Shown: one piece after another, positions 1 through 11,265 of the stretch
Layout: each line of letters opens with the position of its first letter
How positions within the stretch are numbered: position 1 is the first letter of the stretch
Assembly (NCBI GenBank): GCA_027605045.1
Contig: JAQFWX010000028.1
Coordinates: forward strand, 488,964 to 552,963
Length of the DNA stretch: 64,000 nucleotides
Direction of reading: 5' to 3'
Source: Phallus indusiatus
Taxonomy: Eukaryota > Basidiomycota > Agaricomycetes > Phallales > Phallaceae
Notes under the pieces: generated by a model
What the model saw: only the letters and a program-made list of their open reading frames with translations
What the model was told of the DNA's origin: nothing
Database searches by the model: none
Position numbers and translations under genes: made by a program

Positions 1-1265
1 CCTTAGAAAATATATCAAACTCCATCTCGTGTACTTGCCTTGTTCTCCAGGGGCCGGGACGATGAGGTGCAGATTGGATCGTCTTTTAGATATATGTGAC
101 GTTAATATATTTCCGGTTTCTATTTTGAAAAAATAATCTTAAAATATTCCTCCAGAGTAAATTGCAAGTGCGTCGCCAATATTACAAACGACATGTCCTT
201 CTACTAGAGGCTAAGACGTTGGAATATATTATAATTAAAATAAGCAATTCCGGTTCGGAAATACTGGCCTTCACCAACTTCCAATCTTGATCTTTGACGT
301 CGTACATTTTCAGACCACCTATTTTCTGATGATACACCATCGACTTTCATCGAGAAAGCAGAAGGTACTGTGATTAAAATGCTCATTGTATGCGTTCAGA
401 AGCTATTCTCGAGCTCACCAAAGACCCAAGGTCGGTATGCGGAACCATTGAAACTGTATCGGGTTTTACATTAGGCGGGTTGCGGATAACCCGGCATTCA
501 CTCTGGCTCTCAAGATCATACTGATGTTTCTCAAGAAGACTTCCGGGAAGTAATTGGAGATAACTGCCAAATATTTGTATGATGTTGCAAGTAGCCTTTT
601 CTGAGTCTTCAACAAATCGTTTGACGTCCGGCATTGCCTCCATGTAAGGCTTGGGATACTCGCTTGGGGAGATATTAGCATATCTCAATGCATCATTCTT
701 CCAGACGCTAATCAAACCATTGATCTTCGAGTCCGCTGTTATATAGAAAATACTTACTTCAAGTAGAACTCAATTGTATCCCTCGTCCCATATTTGTCCA
801 CAATACCCCCACCAGATGACTTGAACCTAAATGATAGGTTGTCATTTTGTTAACAGGCAACGTGACTACACTGACAGGACTCAATACCTACTTTGGAGTA
901 AGGTTAGCTTCTTCAGCTCGTTCATACCGTGACTTTTCACTCAAAGGTACACAGTTCTAACACCTCCTTGCTGATTTTCCACATAGATTCTACATCAATG
1001 TCGTAGTTTCTAAGACTAAAATCGACCAGTGAACACAAATTCTGAGCCTAGAACAAAATGCATACTAAAAAAACCCGCTCGTGGTACATGCATCCCATAA
1101 TAAATATTATTATCTCAAAACCAAAAACTCAAAGTAAACCCAGCCTGCCTTTTCTGCTTTATCATCGGCAAGCAATTTGGCATAGTCGATTGAGACCAGA
1201 GGGTACACGGCAACGTCTTCTGGAAAAGAAGAAAGTGAGGCTATATCCTCGGTCACAGCAGCCAT
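1..1265 (-). CDS. 2-oxoglutarate/Fe(II)-dependent oxygenase, copy A (C-terminus beyond window)
   Basis: Non-haem iron oxygenase of the isopenicillin N synthase-like superfamily, which oxidises small substrates using 2-oxoglutarate and O2. The ATG at 1265-1263 opens an exon whose product (start MAAVTEDIASL, then VYPLVSIDYAKL) matches copy B at 8695-10259. Later exons hold the iron motif HTD (in VPHTDLGS, near 450), GGLKMYDVKDQDWKLVKA (near 270-320), HVVCNIGDALAIYSGG (near 160-200), the second iron His in NLHLIVPAPGEQ, and the 2-oxoglutarate-binding RxS in TRWSLIYFLR at the window edge. The last one or two exons lie outside the window. All catalytic residues seen are present. The substrate cannot be told. 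Many lineage-specific members of this family in mushrooms are of unknown function. Confidence 0.8.
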
Positions 1266-2452
1266 TCTGATTTCAAGCTCAAAAAAAAATCAAATCAATC
1301 CTCTGGAATTTATACATTCCTGGGCTGTTGCAAGAATTGCTTCAAGCTTTCTAAGAGGTAAAGGGCAAATCGTTTCAAGACCGAATTGTCGGAGAAAACT
1401 GGGTTGATTATTTAATTTGTGTTAATAAATGGCAATCAAGGCTCTAACCGACATTCGCATTTTTCTTGGGTTTATATGCAAAGTTAGAGTCTTGTTTTGT
1501 TTATCAACCTACCGGATTTTTCCAAAACATTTTCTGAACTATTTCGTGAGCTGTTGTTCCGTAAGTTTCGTGGCTTTCAAGAGGCCGAGTGCCGTATGCT
1601 AAATGCGTCTCGTCAACGTAATTTATATCATTCCCATATAAGACGGCAAACTGCACTAGCGGCAGAAGACGTCAATGAAACGATAGAAAAGAGGAGGGAT
1701 GTGTGACCGTGAAATCTCAAATAAAAGGCCTATGCCTGATAACCGGAGGATAAAACGATGATCTATAATCAGAAAATGAGGGGATTAAATACAGATATGT
1801 TAATTAAAATAAACAAAAGAACGAAAAAAAGAAATGGAAGAGGGAAAGAAAGGAAGGCAAATGAAAGAAAGGAGCATAGGCATGACCAAATAAAGGAGTA
1901 TCCACGGGGTGGACGCGAACAAAGGATGAGCAAAATAGACTCCGACGAGCGCTAAGCACGCACGCGTAGGGAGACGCTCCCTCACATTGATTGAAGTTTG
2001 ATTCTTGACTCCGCCCTTGTCGAATGCTGGCGCCTGAGCAAGAAACACGGCCCAGGTGAATAAAATTTCAGACGGCGGGTTTTCCTCTTCTTAGAATACT
2101 AGTATAGATCTTTAATTAGTGCTGAAGAGTAATAAAAATATCTCGTTGATTGGAAGGTAGTATCCAGAGTGGGAGCATGATTTCAATCTGAAAATGAATG
2201 AAGAAGAAAGAGAAAGAAAACCATTTTCAAGTGATTTATCAATAAAAACCAGGCTTTTCGCCATTGTGGCAGTCGTAATCCGAGTTTTTTTAGCTTCAAG
2301 TGTGGTGCAACGAATTTCACAACTCGTGGTTGACTTCCTGGAGTGATTATGATACTAATAATATCCATACTGTTTTGGAAAATAGTTTCTGTTTTGCTGT
2401 TTTAATTTTTTGTGCTTTTGATTATCTCTGAGTCGCATATTACTGGCCGTAA
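1266..2452. other. Spacer without a recognisable gene
   Basis: Intergenic stretch upstream of oxygenase copy A and left of the tandem duplication. Only short ORFs of about 65-80 codons without family features were found. A TATA-like or core-promoter element for copy A was not evident. Confidence 0.5.
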
Positions 2453-3014
2453 TACATCACCGCGACACTCGGACTTGACACATGATAAACAAGATATAAT
2501 CTCAACTGCAGAACCGAAGGAGGTGCCATCGTGATACGCGTCGGCTGCTCCAACGTCCTGAGCCTCTCGGCTCACTTGCTCAGATCACTGATGAATCGAT
2601 GACCTCCTGAGTGCAGTGCCACAAACGTACCTATTCTATCTGTTTGCAAGATGTCGCAATTGATTAAGCCTTGATTGGAATTTAAAAATAATAATCCGAA
2701 TGCCGGTGGAAAGACTATGACCTTGACCTAAATACTGCGTGCGATTGCCATGTTGTCTGCAAGCAGCGATTATCCACAGTATGCACATTTAAACTGAAAT
2801 ATCTCAACACCAAATTCAGTAGTTTCTGTTGCGAGCTACATTTTTTTTTTGAATATCAAAACTGCAATCCAGACTTCGAATCATATCACTGAGACCCCAC
2901 CTTAGTTCCACGGGTACTAGCAACCAGTCTCAGGCTCGCCTAGCCCTACGTCTATCCGTACCTCTATCTATATGCTGCGGACGAACAGTTTTTTCTGATT
3001 GCTGTGATCATTAG

Positions 3015-3021
3015 TATAAAA
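3015..3021 (+). promoter_or_regulatory. TATA box of DUF6534 gene 1
   Basis: TATAAAA lies 55 bp before the ATG at 3076 and is kept at the same distance in unit 2 (6193-6199). Conservation inside a duplicated block is weak evidence alone, but sequence and spacing fit a core promoter. Confidence 0.5.
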
Positions 3022-3075
3022 GGCGAAGACCTCTCATTCAAAGACGTTCTTTCACTCAATCTCCCGGAGTCAGTT

Positions 3076-4709
3076 ATGGCTAACAGCGTAGAACCAATGT
3101 ATGCATATAATTATTAATCTCTAGAATTGCTGACTTAGCGACATTTAAGCTTCGGTCCTATGCTCATCGGTGTCTTTCTCAATAGTATATTATACGGCGT
3201 GAGCTATTATTCTGAACATCCGACACTCACGTCCTATGTTGACTGATTGGTCCAGGTTTTTATTGTTCAGGTAGATAACATTATCAGAGCTAAAACCTCA
3301 CACCAAGCTTTTATTTTAGGCAATTATATATCATCAGAACTATAAACGGTGAGGGACCAAGAGCTTTTACCTCATAACTCTGACAGCAACTTCAGCGACC
3401 CAAAATGGATTCGATATCTAGTAGGTTTTTGTAGCAATGAACACAACTATGCATTTCACTTTCCCCTCCTTTATCAAGGTCTTGTATTTGTTCATTTGCG
3501 AGACTCTCAACACACTTTGTGACATTGGGATGATGTACGAGCCACTAGTTGCTCGCTTCGGTATATACCTATTCGCTGGTTGACATTGGGGTGCGAGATA
3601 ACCTTGTTATTAGGAACTGAAAGGGCGGTCACGAGGGTGCCAATACGTATGTAAATTTATGTCTTGGAGCTCAGGCTAATTATATGTTACATAGTATTTA
3701 CAGCAGGTGAGGGCCCGGGAGAGGCGTTTCATAGTTCCCTTATCGTCTTACGACTTCTCTCAAGACCCAATGTTGACGGTATTAAACATTCATTCGTAAA
3801 GTCTAGCTTGGGTTTAAAAGTTTACAAAGGTGCTTATATCTACACCGGTTCAACTTTTTGTCTGTTGGCGAATAAAGGTGTTGTTCAAGCTGGTAGGAGC
3901 GAGATTTCAAGCCATGTCAGCTTTTATCGCCTTTCTTTCTATCTGTTCATTCGGTGGGTGAGTTTTTGACTCTGATATTATGGATAACTAATAATTTCAT
4001 CAATTTGAGACAGTTGGGGGAATATCTCTTTCTGTTTTTAATGGCCACATACCAAAATTTAGTGAACTCGGTGATGCTCGCTGGGCTATCACTCTTTGGC
4101 TTGTTTCCTCAGCTGTAGTGGATCTTTCTATAACTATATGTCTGGTATACGCATTCGTAAGTCTATCAACCTCCTCTTAACCGAAATATTATTTATTATT
4201 CTTCATATCAGCGGAAATGTCGAACAGGAATAAAGAAAACTGACAATGCCATGAATAGAAATATCCGGCGTAATTATAAACCTTTGTTCACCAATGCCTC
4301 TGAGGCTTACAGTCGAAATAGTCGCCATTCACACAGGTGCCATTACTTCAACGTTCGCGATCCTGGATTTTCTGGTCTTTCAGACTGTTCCCGTAAGTGA
4401 TAATATGAACTTATTAGTGGGCTGAAACACACATAACTTTTTGATTTTAAAGCAAACATCAGCGTATGTTGCCTTTGCTTTCATTCGCGCACAGAATAAC
4501 CCTAACCCAAACATAGTAATTTTGCATTCGACTTCGCCCTTGGGAAGTTGTATTCTAATTCGTTGTTGTCCACCTTCAACGCCAGAGCATATTCTAGAAA
4601 CGACGTGGAAGATACTACCAATTATAATATCTTGTTCGGGCCCCAGGAAAATACCCAATCTACTGTGAGGATCTCGTGTAACTTTTTTCTCGTTCTTATA
4701 TTTTACTGA
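3076..4709 (+). CDS. Seven-transmembrane DUF6534 protein, tandem copy 1
   Basis: Integral membrane protein of the basidiomycete-expanded DUF6534 family. Its function is unknown, though the seven-TM layout suggests a receptor-like role. About ten small exons can be joined by GT-AG introns into one frame. The product runs MANSVEP, FGPMLIGVFLNSILYG, SDPKWIRYL, VLYLFICETLNTLCDIGMM, DPMLT, VLISTPVQLFVCWRIK, IWTTISVFNGHIPKFSEL, WAITLWLVSSAVVDLSITI, TGAITSTFAILDFLVFQ and FDFALGKLYSNSLLSTFNAR. The STPVQLF and YSNSLLSTFNAR blocks are the family signature. An internal exon of 15 nt (3256-3270) supplies VFIVQ. The TGA is at 4707-4709. No inactivating change was seen. Exon 1 ends after 23 nt, and exon limits in the middle are by eye. 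Confidence 0.8.
3256..3270 (+). other. 15-nt internal exon of DUF6534 copy 1
   Basis: Between GT-AG introns, the 15 bases encode VFIVQ and join LNSILYG to AIIYHQNYK in frame. The counterpart in copy 2 is 6431-6445 (ILIVQ). Confidence 0.7.
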
Positions 4710-5134
4710 ACGCGGGAAATTGAGTCTTTGGATCGACCAGTTTTATTTCCCCGAACTTTGAGCGGTAACTTTGAATTGGCACAGGTGTCAAATGATTCAC
4801 AGTGTAAAGTCGACTCGATCAGTAGGATGGAACCGGATTTGAAGCGTACAGAATCCATACCCGTTTAATAGTTGCATTGTTCAAAACGTGCCCTTCGAAC
4901 AAAAATCTCTCATTTTAACTCTCTAGAACAATTTGAGATACCCGTACCACAGCGACGTACATCGTGATGATACTGGAGATAGTATTCTGATATAGTATAT
5001 GCTCGCGCGCCAATAGAATAACCACACTTCTTTCTCGATATTTGTGCAAATTTTATTGGAATTGTTCTTGCTCATCCTTGTAGTAATTGAGGTATCTGAT
5101 TCACCTGATCGCCAGTCAGACTTCAATGGAAAAT

Positions 5135-5377
5135 GTTCTTGATCTAAAAATAGTTGATTTTGGTCAAATTCATGATCCTAAAACCCAAAACAAGGCATAA
5201 TTTGCATGTTCACCCTATGCCGTTTTTTGGCCGGAAGGGTATTATAAATCAAGAGGTATTGGAAGAACTATGAACTTTTGGTCCGAATCCCCGCCTACCA
5301 ACTCGGGAGACGGCGATTTCTGTGACCTATTAGAGGCTATGAATTATGAGACGTATGCATTATTAGGGGTTCTACTG
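5135..5377. other. Unique spacer between the duplication units
   Basis: About 240 bp not shared with either side. It ends with GTTCTACTGT (5369-5378), which recurs just past the right end of unit 2 (8323-8332). No gene seen. Confidence 0.6.
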
Positions 5378-5456
5378 TACATCACTGCGACACTCGGACT
5401 TGACACATGATAAACAAGATACAATCCCAACTGCAGAACAAGGAGGTACCATCGTG

Positions 5457-5713
5457 TAAGAGTCTGGACTCTCTTGATCTGTCCGAGACGTCCGAGTCGG
5501 GGACTTCGGACTGTTTATAATCTTATCTTTTGTTAGTCTTCACTTACAAATCGTTTCCGAAACGACTTGCTTATATTTCTTTTTTATATAAGTAATTAGA
5601 TAATCGTTTTATTAGGTATATATACTCGAGATGTAGATATTTTAGTTCTTTAGCTTCTTTTACGAAGACTATCTGCACTCATTTTGTGTGATCTCCCTTT
5701 GTTGCTGAAGTTC
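5457..5713. mobile_element. 257-bp insertion with 5-bp target duplication
   Basis: Absent from unit 1, where the sequence reads CCATCGTGATACGC without interruption. In unit 2 the element sits between two copies of TCGTG (5452-5456 and 5714-5718), the mark of a staggered-cut integration. The interior has nested palindromes (AGAGTCTGGACTCT; GTCCGAGTCGGGGACTTCGG) and A/T-rich stretches. A solo LTR is the best guess because 5-bp duplications and this size fit, but TG...CA ends are not present. A short non-autonomous DNA element is the alternative. Confidence 0.6.
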
Positions 5714-6192
5714 TCGTGATACGCCTCGGTTGCTCCAATGTCCTGAGCCTCTCGGCTCACTTGCTCAGATCATTGATGAATCGATGACCTCCTGAGTGCA
5801 GTGCCACAAACGTACCTATTCCGTCTGTTTGCATTATGTCACAATTGATTAAGCTTTGATGAGAATTTAAAAACAATAATCGTGGAAAGACTATGATCTT
5901 GACCCAAACACTGCATAGTACGGTTGCCATGTTGCAATTGTCTGTTAGCACTGGTTATTCACAGTATGCACATTTTAACTGAAATACATTCCAACACTAA
6001 ATTCGATAGTTTCTGTTGCGAGCTACATTTTTTCTGAATATTCAAGACTGTAATCCAGACTTCTAATCATCTCACTGAGACCCCACCTTATGTAGTTCCA
6101 CGGGTTGCAACCAGTCTCAGACTCGCCTTCCCGTACTTTTATCTATATGCTGCGGACGAACAGTTTTTTTTTCTGATTGCTGTGATCATTAG

Positions 6193-6199
6193 TATAAAA
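6193..6199 (+). promoter_or_regulatory. TATA box of DUF6534 gene 2
   Basis: TATAAAA 52 bp before the ATG at 6251, the counterpart of the box at 3015-3021. Confidence 0.5.
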
Positions 6200-6250
6200 A
6201 GCGAAGACAGTCTGTTCACAGATCTTTCACTCAACGTCCTAAAGTCAGTT

Positions 6251-7893
6251 ATGGCTAATAGCGTGGAACCAATGTATGCATATAATTATTGATCTCTAGA
6301 ATTGCTGACTTAGTGACGTTAAGCTTCGGTCCTATGCTCATCGGTGTCTTTCTCAATAGTATATTATACGGCGTGAGCTATCATTCTGAGCTTCCGACAC
6401 TTACGTCCCTATGTTTACTGATTGGCCCAGATTCTTATTGTTCAGGTAGATAACGTTATCAGAGCTATAAACCTCACACCAACATTTTATTTGAGGCAAT
6501 TATATATCATCAGAACTATAAACGGTGAGGGAACAAGAGGTTTTACTTCATAAATCTGATAACAACTTCAGCGACCCCAAATGGATTCGATATCTAGTAG
6601 GTTTTTGTAACAATGAACGCAACTATGCATTTCACTTCCCCCTATCAAGGTCTTGTATTTGTTCATTTGTGAGACTCTAAACACACTTTGTGACATTGGG
6701 ATGATGTACGAACCACTCGTTGCTCGCTTCGGTATATACTTATTCATTGGTTGACATTGGGATGCAAGATAACCTTGTTATTAGGAACTGAAAGGGCAGT
6801 CACAAGGGTACCGATACGTATGTAAAATTATGTCTCGGAGCTCAGGCTAATTATATGTTACATAGTATTTACAGCAGGTGAGGGCCCGGGAGAGGCGTTT
6901 CATAGTTCCCTTATCGTCTTACGACTTCTCTCAAGACCCAATGTTGACGGTAGGTTGGTCACTCATTCGTAAAGTCTAGCTTGAGTTAAAAATTTTACAT
7001 AGGTGCTCATATCCACACCGGTTCAACTTTTTGTCTGTTGGCGAATAAAGGTGTTGTTCCAGCTGGTACTAGTAGGAGCGAGATTTCATGCCATATCATC
7101 TTTTATCGCCTTTCTTTCTATCTGTTCATTCGGTGGGTGTATTTTTGACTCTGATATTACGGTTAACTAATAATTTCGTTATGTAATTTGAGACAGTTGG
7201 GGGAATATCTCTTTCTGTTTTTAATGGCCACATACCAAAATTTAGTGAACTCGGTGATGCTCGCTGGGCTATCACTCTTTGGCTTGTTTCCTCAGCTGTA
7301 GTGGATCTTTCTATAACTATATGTCTGGTATACGCATTCGTAAGTCTATCAACCTCCTCTTGACCGAGATATTACTTAGCATTCCTTGTGTCAGCGGAAA
7401 TGTCGAACAGGAGTAATGACAACTGACAATGCCATGAATAGAAATATCCGGCGTAATTAGAAAACTTGTTCTTCAATGCCTTTGATGCTTACAGTCGAAA
7501 TAGTCGCCATTCACACAGGTGCAATTACTTCTACGTTTGCGATCCTGGATTTTCTGGTCTTTCAGACTGTTCCCGTAAGTGATAATATGAACTTATTAAT
7601 AAACTGATGCGCACATAAATTTTGATTTTAAAGCAAACATCAGCGTATGTTGCCTTTGCTTTCATTCGCGCGCAGAATAACCCTAACCTGAACATAGTAA
7701 TTTTGCATTCGACTTCGCCCTTGGGAAGTTGTATTCTAATTCGTTGTTGTCCACCTTCAACTCCAGAGCATATTCTAGTAGAAACGTAGTGGACGACACT
7801 ACCAGTTATAATATCTTGTTCGGGCCCCAGGAAAACACCCAGTCTACTGTGAGGGTCTCGTTTAATTTTTTTCTCGTTCTTACGTTTTACTGA
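6251..7893 (+). CDS. Seven-transmembrane DUF6534 protein, tandem copy 2
   Basis: Near-identical sister of the gene at 3076-4709, with the same intron positions and the same blocks (FGPMLIGVFLNSILYG, DPKWIRYL, VLYLFICETLNTLCDIGMM, STPVQLFVCWRIK, FDFALGKLYSNSLLSTFNAR). The 15-nt exon at 6431-6445 reads ILIVQ where copy 1 has VFIVQ. Exon frames appear open to the TGA at 7891-7893, so both copies could be active. Differences concentrate in introns. The 257-bp insertion lies about 540 bp upstream of the ATG and may alter expression; that is inference. Confidence 0.8.
6431..6445 (+). other. 15-nt internal exon of DUF6534 copy 2
   Basis: Encodes ILIVQ between GT-AG introns and keeps the frame between LNSILYG and the following exon. 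Confidence 0.7.
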
Positions 7894-8694
7894 ACGTGGG
7901 AAATTGAGTCTTTGGATCGACCAGTTTTATTTCCCCGAGTTTTGGGTGATAACTTTGAATTGGCACAGGTGTTAAATGATTCACAGTGTAAAGTCGACTC
8001 GATCAGTAGGATGGAACCGGATTTGAAGCGTACAGAATCCATACCCGTTTAATAGTTGCATTGTTCAAAACGTGCCCTTCGAACAAAAATCTCTCATTTT
8101 AACTCTCTAGAACAATTTGAGATACCCGTACCACAGCGACGTACATCGTGATGATACTGGAGATAGTATTCTGATATATACGCTCGCGCGCCAATAGAAT
8201 CAACCACACTTCTTTCTCAATATTTGTGTAAATTTTTATTGGAATTGTTCTTGCTCATCCTTGTAGTAATTGAGGTATCTGATTCACCTGATCGCCAGTC
8301 AGACTTCAATGAAAAAGTGACAGTTCTACTGTCCAGAAAAAAGTTCCACAGCCCCACTTCCATCGAATTGAGTCAAAATTAGACATTGTCCAACACGTTT
8401 ATTACCTGGCCATAGAGAAGACTGCGCAATCCCTGACCGGTCTCTCAGAGGGTCTCAGGCTAAGATTTAGTGACCGACGTGCTATTATATGCACGAATTG
8501 CCTTCCTCCGATTACTACAATTCACTCTTCATCACCATAAATATCATGTCCATTATCCATTATCGTACATACATACATAGATTCAAACATAATTTTCATA
8601 ATCGTCCCATATTCTGGTGCACTCTGGCAGAGAGGGGTACATTGAGTAAACGGTCATCTACCTCATGAGATAAGGCTCCAGAAAATAAAGCGTC

Positions 8695-10259
8695 TCAAGT
8701 TTTAATGGGCTCTGTGCCTCGAGAAGATTCCCAAGATTGAGTACCCTATAAAAAACAATCAGCTAAGCGGCAGCCAGTAACACTTTGCTAAATTGAGATT
8801 CTTGCCTTGTAATTCTCAGTTCTGAAAGCCAACACGCGACGCTTAACCCACTCTCCGTTAGTGGTGTTCGGAGGAATATGGGGCATAGGGTTTTCTTCAA
8901 CTGCCTTCGCTATCATAGGAGATTCCGTAAGGGCCCCCATGATAGCGCTGCTGTGCGGTCTGCGGGTAGATCCAAATTTAGATGCAGCATGATTACGTTT
9001 ATAAAACGCGGAGTCAAAAGATACCTCAGGAAATATACTAAGCTCCATCTGACGTATTTAGCTTGTTCTCCCGGGGGCGGGACGACGCGGTGCAGACTAG
9101 ATCGTCTATAAATATGTGCAGCAGTGTTAACAAACTCAAATGAAGCAATAGCGAGACATACAAAATACCACCAGAATAAATTGCAAGTGCGTCGCCTATA
9201 TTACAGACAACATGTTCTTCCAGAGGCTAAGAAATTGTTGGCGATATATGCAGTGAACAAATATGCTAGGATATGAATTAACCCACTTTCACATATTTCC
9301 AATCATTATTTCTCAAATCATACACTTGTAAACCCCCTAACTTTTTGTGATACACCGTTGACTATTGAGACAAGGTCAAAATGTCCTACGTTTGTTGCAC
9401 ACAGTTTAAAAATTCCTTACGACAGAGCCAAAATCGGTGTGTGGAACCAATGACACTTTGCTGTTATCTACGTAAGCTGGGTTGCGAAGGATTCTGCATT
9501 CGCTGAAGGTGTCTAGTTCATATTTGTGTCTCTCGAGAAGGCTTCCTGGAGGTAGCTCGAGATATTCGTTCAGTGTTTCTATAATGGCACGAGTAATTTT
9601 CTCGGAATCCTCGATAAATCTTTTGATTTGAGGCATCCCCTCCATAATAGGGGGGGGATATTCATTGCTCGAAATCTCAGGATACTTTAACGCATCATCT
9701 TTCCATATACTAGACTTATCCCAGAGCTGTTCCTTTATTCAAAACGATAAAACGCACTTGTAGAATTCGAGTGTATCTCCAGTTCCTTTCTCATCAACGA
9801 TACCTTTGCCTATTCCTTTGAACCTGAGATAGGATGTTAGCATCCCGAGTCTACGGTAAAGCATCAGTCGCAGTCGTGACATGCTGACCTTGGAGTGCGT
9901 CCAGTATTTGGTCGCTCGAATTTGGATTTTTCTTCCTGAGGCAATTCCAAAGTCTTTTGACCGACCTCCCACATAGGTTCTACATCAATGTCGTGATTCT
10001 TAAGGCTGAAAGATAAGTATTTTCTAATCAATGCAGAATCGAGATATAATGACTATTCACTAGAAAAAGCCAATAGTGGTACACGCATTCCACAATGCAT
10101 CCTAAAATGATGGTTGTTAAAGGAAGTAAGTGAGCGGCAAGTATGAGCTACCTTCTCTGCTTTATCATTAGCTTGCAATTTGGCGTAGTCGATCACAACC
10201 AAAGGGCAAGTGGGAACGTCGTCTGGGAAGTCAGGAAGTGAAGATAAATCCACAGTCAT
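8695..10259 (-). CDS. 2-oxoglutarate/Fe(II)-dependent oxygenase, copy B
   Basis: Complete paralogue of the gene at 1-1265, also on the minus strand. The start ATG is at 10259-10257. Exon 1 gives MTVDLSSLPDFPDDVPTCPL then VVIDYAKLQANDKAEK. Next come DALWNACTTIGFFYLKNH, then PPGSLLERHKYEL and SLVPHTDFGSV with the iron HxD. These are followed by GGLQVYDLRNNDWKYVK, HVVCNIGDALAIYSGG, the second iron His in SSLHRVVPPPGEQ, and YVRWSLVYFLR with the RxS that binds 2-oxoglutarate. The C-terminus continues through WVKRRVLAFRTENYK into GTQSWESSRGTEPIKT and a TGA at 8697-8695. The last intron (8746-8805, 60 nt) begins with GC, not GT. All catalytic residues are present; the substrate is unknown. Confidence 0.85.
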
Positions 10260-11265
10260 GTTGAAGAAACGATAGATGGAGTCAGCTTTCTTTAAGCTAC
10301 TTATTATTATAACGGTCCCAACAGATGTTTCTCCGCGGAGAGGGAATTCCGACTGCTCTCCGATCATCCTGGTTATGAGGTATTTAAGTATTTAAGGCGT
10401 TGTCCCGGGACAGCTTACAGGGTTCGGGCGTGGAGGCCGTGACGTGGCACCTCCGACCTTCGCTATTACATTGGTATTAGAATAGACTGCTATAAGTCAT
10501 CTCAGATCCATGGCGCATGATGAATTGTAGTGACATTTGATGTTGTATGGCCGTACACGACCAACTGTATTCAAAGTGTGATATAGGGTACACAGTAATA
10601 ATAAGACAAACAATACTTTAGACGAACTTGAACTTGAAGTGTTTGTTCCGTTGCCAAAGCGCCCAAAAGATGTAATGTTATCACGATCCTGACGTCTGAA
10701 GTTCATTCTCTAATTTCTCATATCTAAGTCTGAGTCGAGCGTTTCGTTACTATTTGACTATAATAATCAAAACTTTAATCTTCATACCTATTTCTAGCAG
10801 ACAGTACTCTCAACGTGCGTTCCTTTTCTGATTGAGTCATGCTTTGCCAGTTGGCGATCCGAGAAAGTGTCTTTAAAAATTGATCAGTCTTAGTAATGAG
10901 AGTACTCATAATTTTAAACGACACGTACACCATCCGTATTATGTAACGACCATCGGTCCCAGTTCGTCCAAAGCTATCGAGGTGTTCATATTTAACGTTA
11001 GAGTGCCTTGGAGAGGTTCTGATTCATTTGGACTTGGCAAAGCAGCAAGGTGCGTTTTTTCTTTGTTCGCCATATAATCTAAGTGACAGGTAAGTAAGCT
11101 TTAGCTCTTATACGTTGTCGTCGTGCAGAGATTTTCAACAAGAACGTTCGGGAATGCACGCCTAACTCATGTGGGCGCTAGACTTCGGAACCAGCCGAGG
11201 CCCGCTTCCTTCCTTCGTCAGCTTCTTACATCATATTACCCGACTGTTTCCTTCTTTCCACCAGC
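10260..11265. other. Intergenic stretch before SOD2
   Basis: Shared upstream region of the minus-strand oxygenase B and the plus-strand SOD2. No coding block recognised. Short ORFs here lack family features. It presumably holds both promoters. Confidence 0.5.

Larger units (their letters stand above)
2453..5134. repeat. Tandem segmental duplication, unit 1
   Basis: First of two directly repeated blocks. The second spans about 5378-8317. The match begins at TACATCAC followed by GCGACACTCGGACTTGACAC and runs through promoter, gene and 3' flank to GACTTCAATGG. Introns and non-coding flanks match as well as exons do, so the copy is recent and arose as DNA, not through RNA. Unit 1 lacks the 257-bp insertion found in unit 2. 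Confidence 0.9.
5378..8317. repeat. Tandem segmental duplication, unit 2
   Basis: Second copy of the block at 2453-5134, in the same orientation, differing by scattered substitutions and small indels plus one 257-bp insertion at 5457-5713. A 10-bp direct repeat, GTTCTACTGT, sits at both edges. Confidence 0.9.

Noticed and set aside
4255..4310. Possible GC-AG intron in DUF6534 copy 1
   Set aside because: A canonical GT-AG reading (donor C|GTAATTATAA, acceptor GCTTACAG) works, and the alternative acceptor is absent in copy 2.
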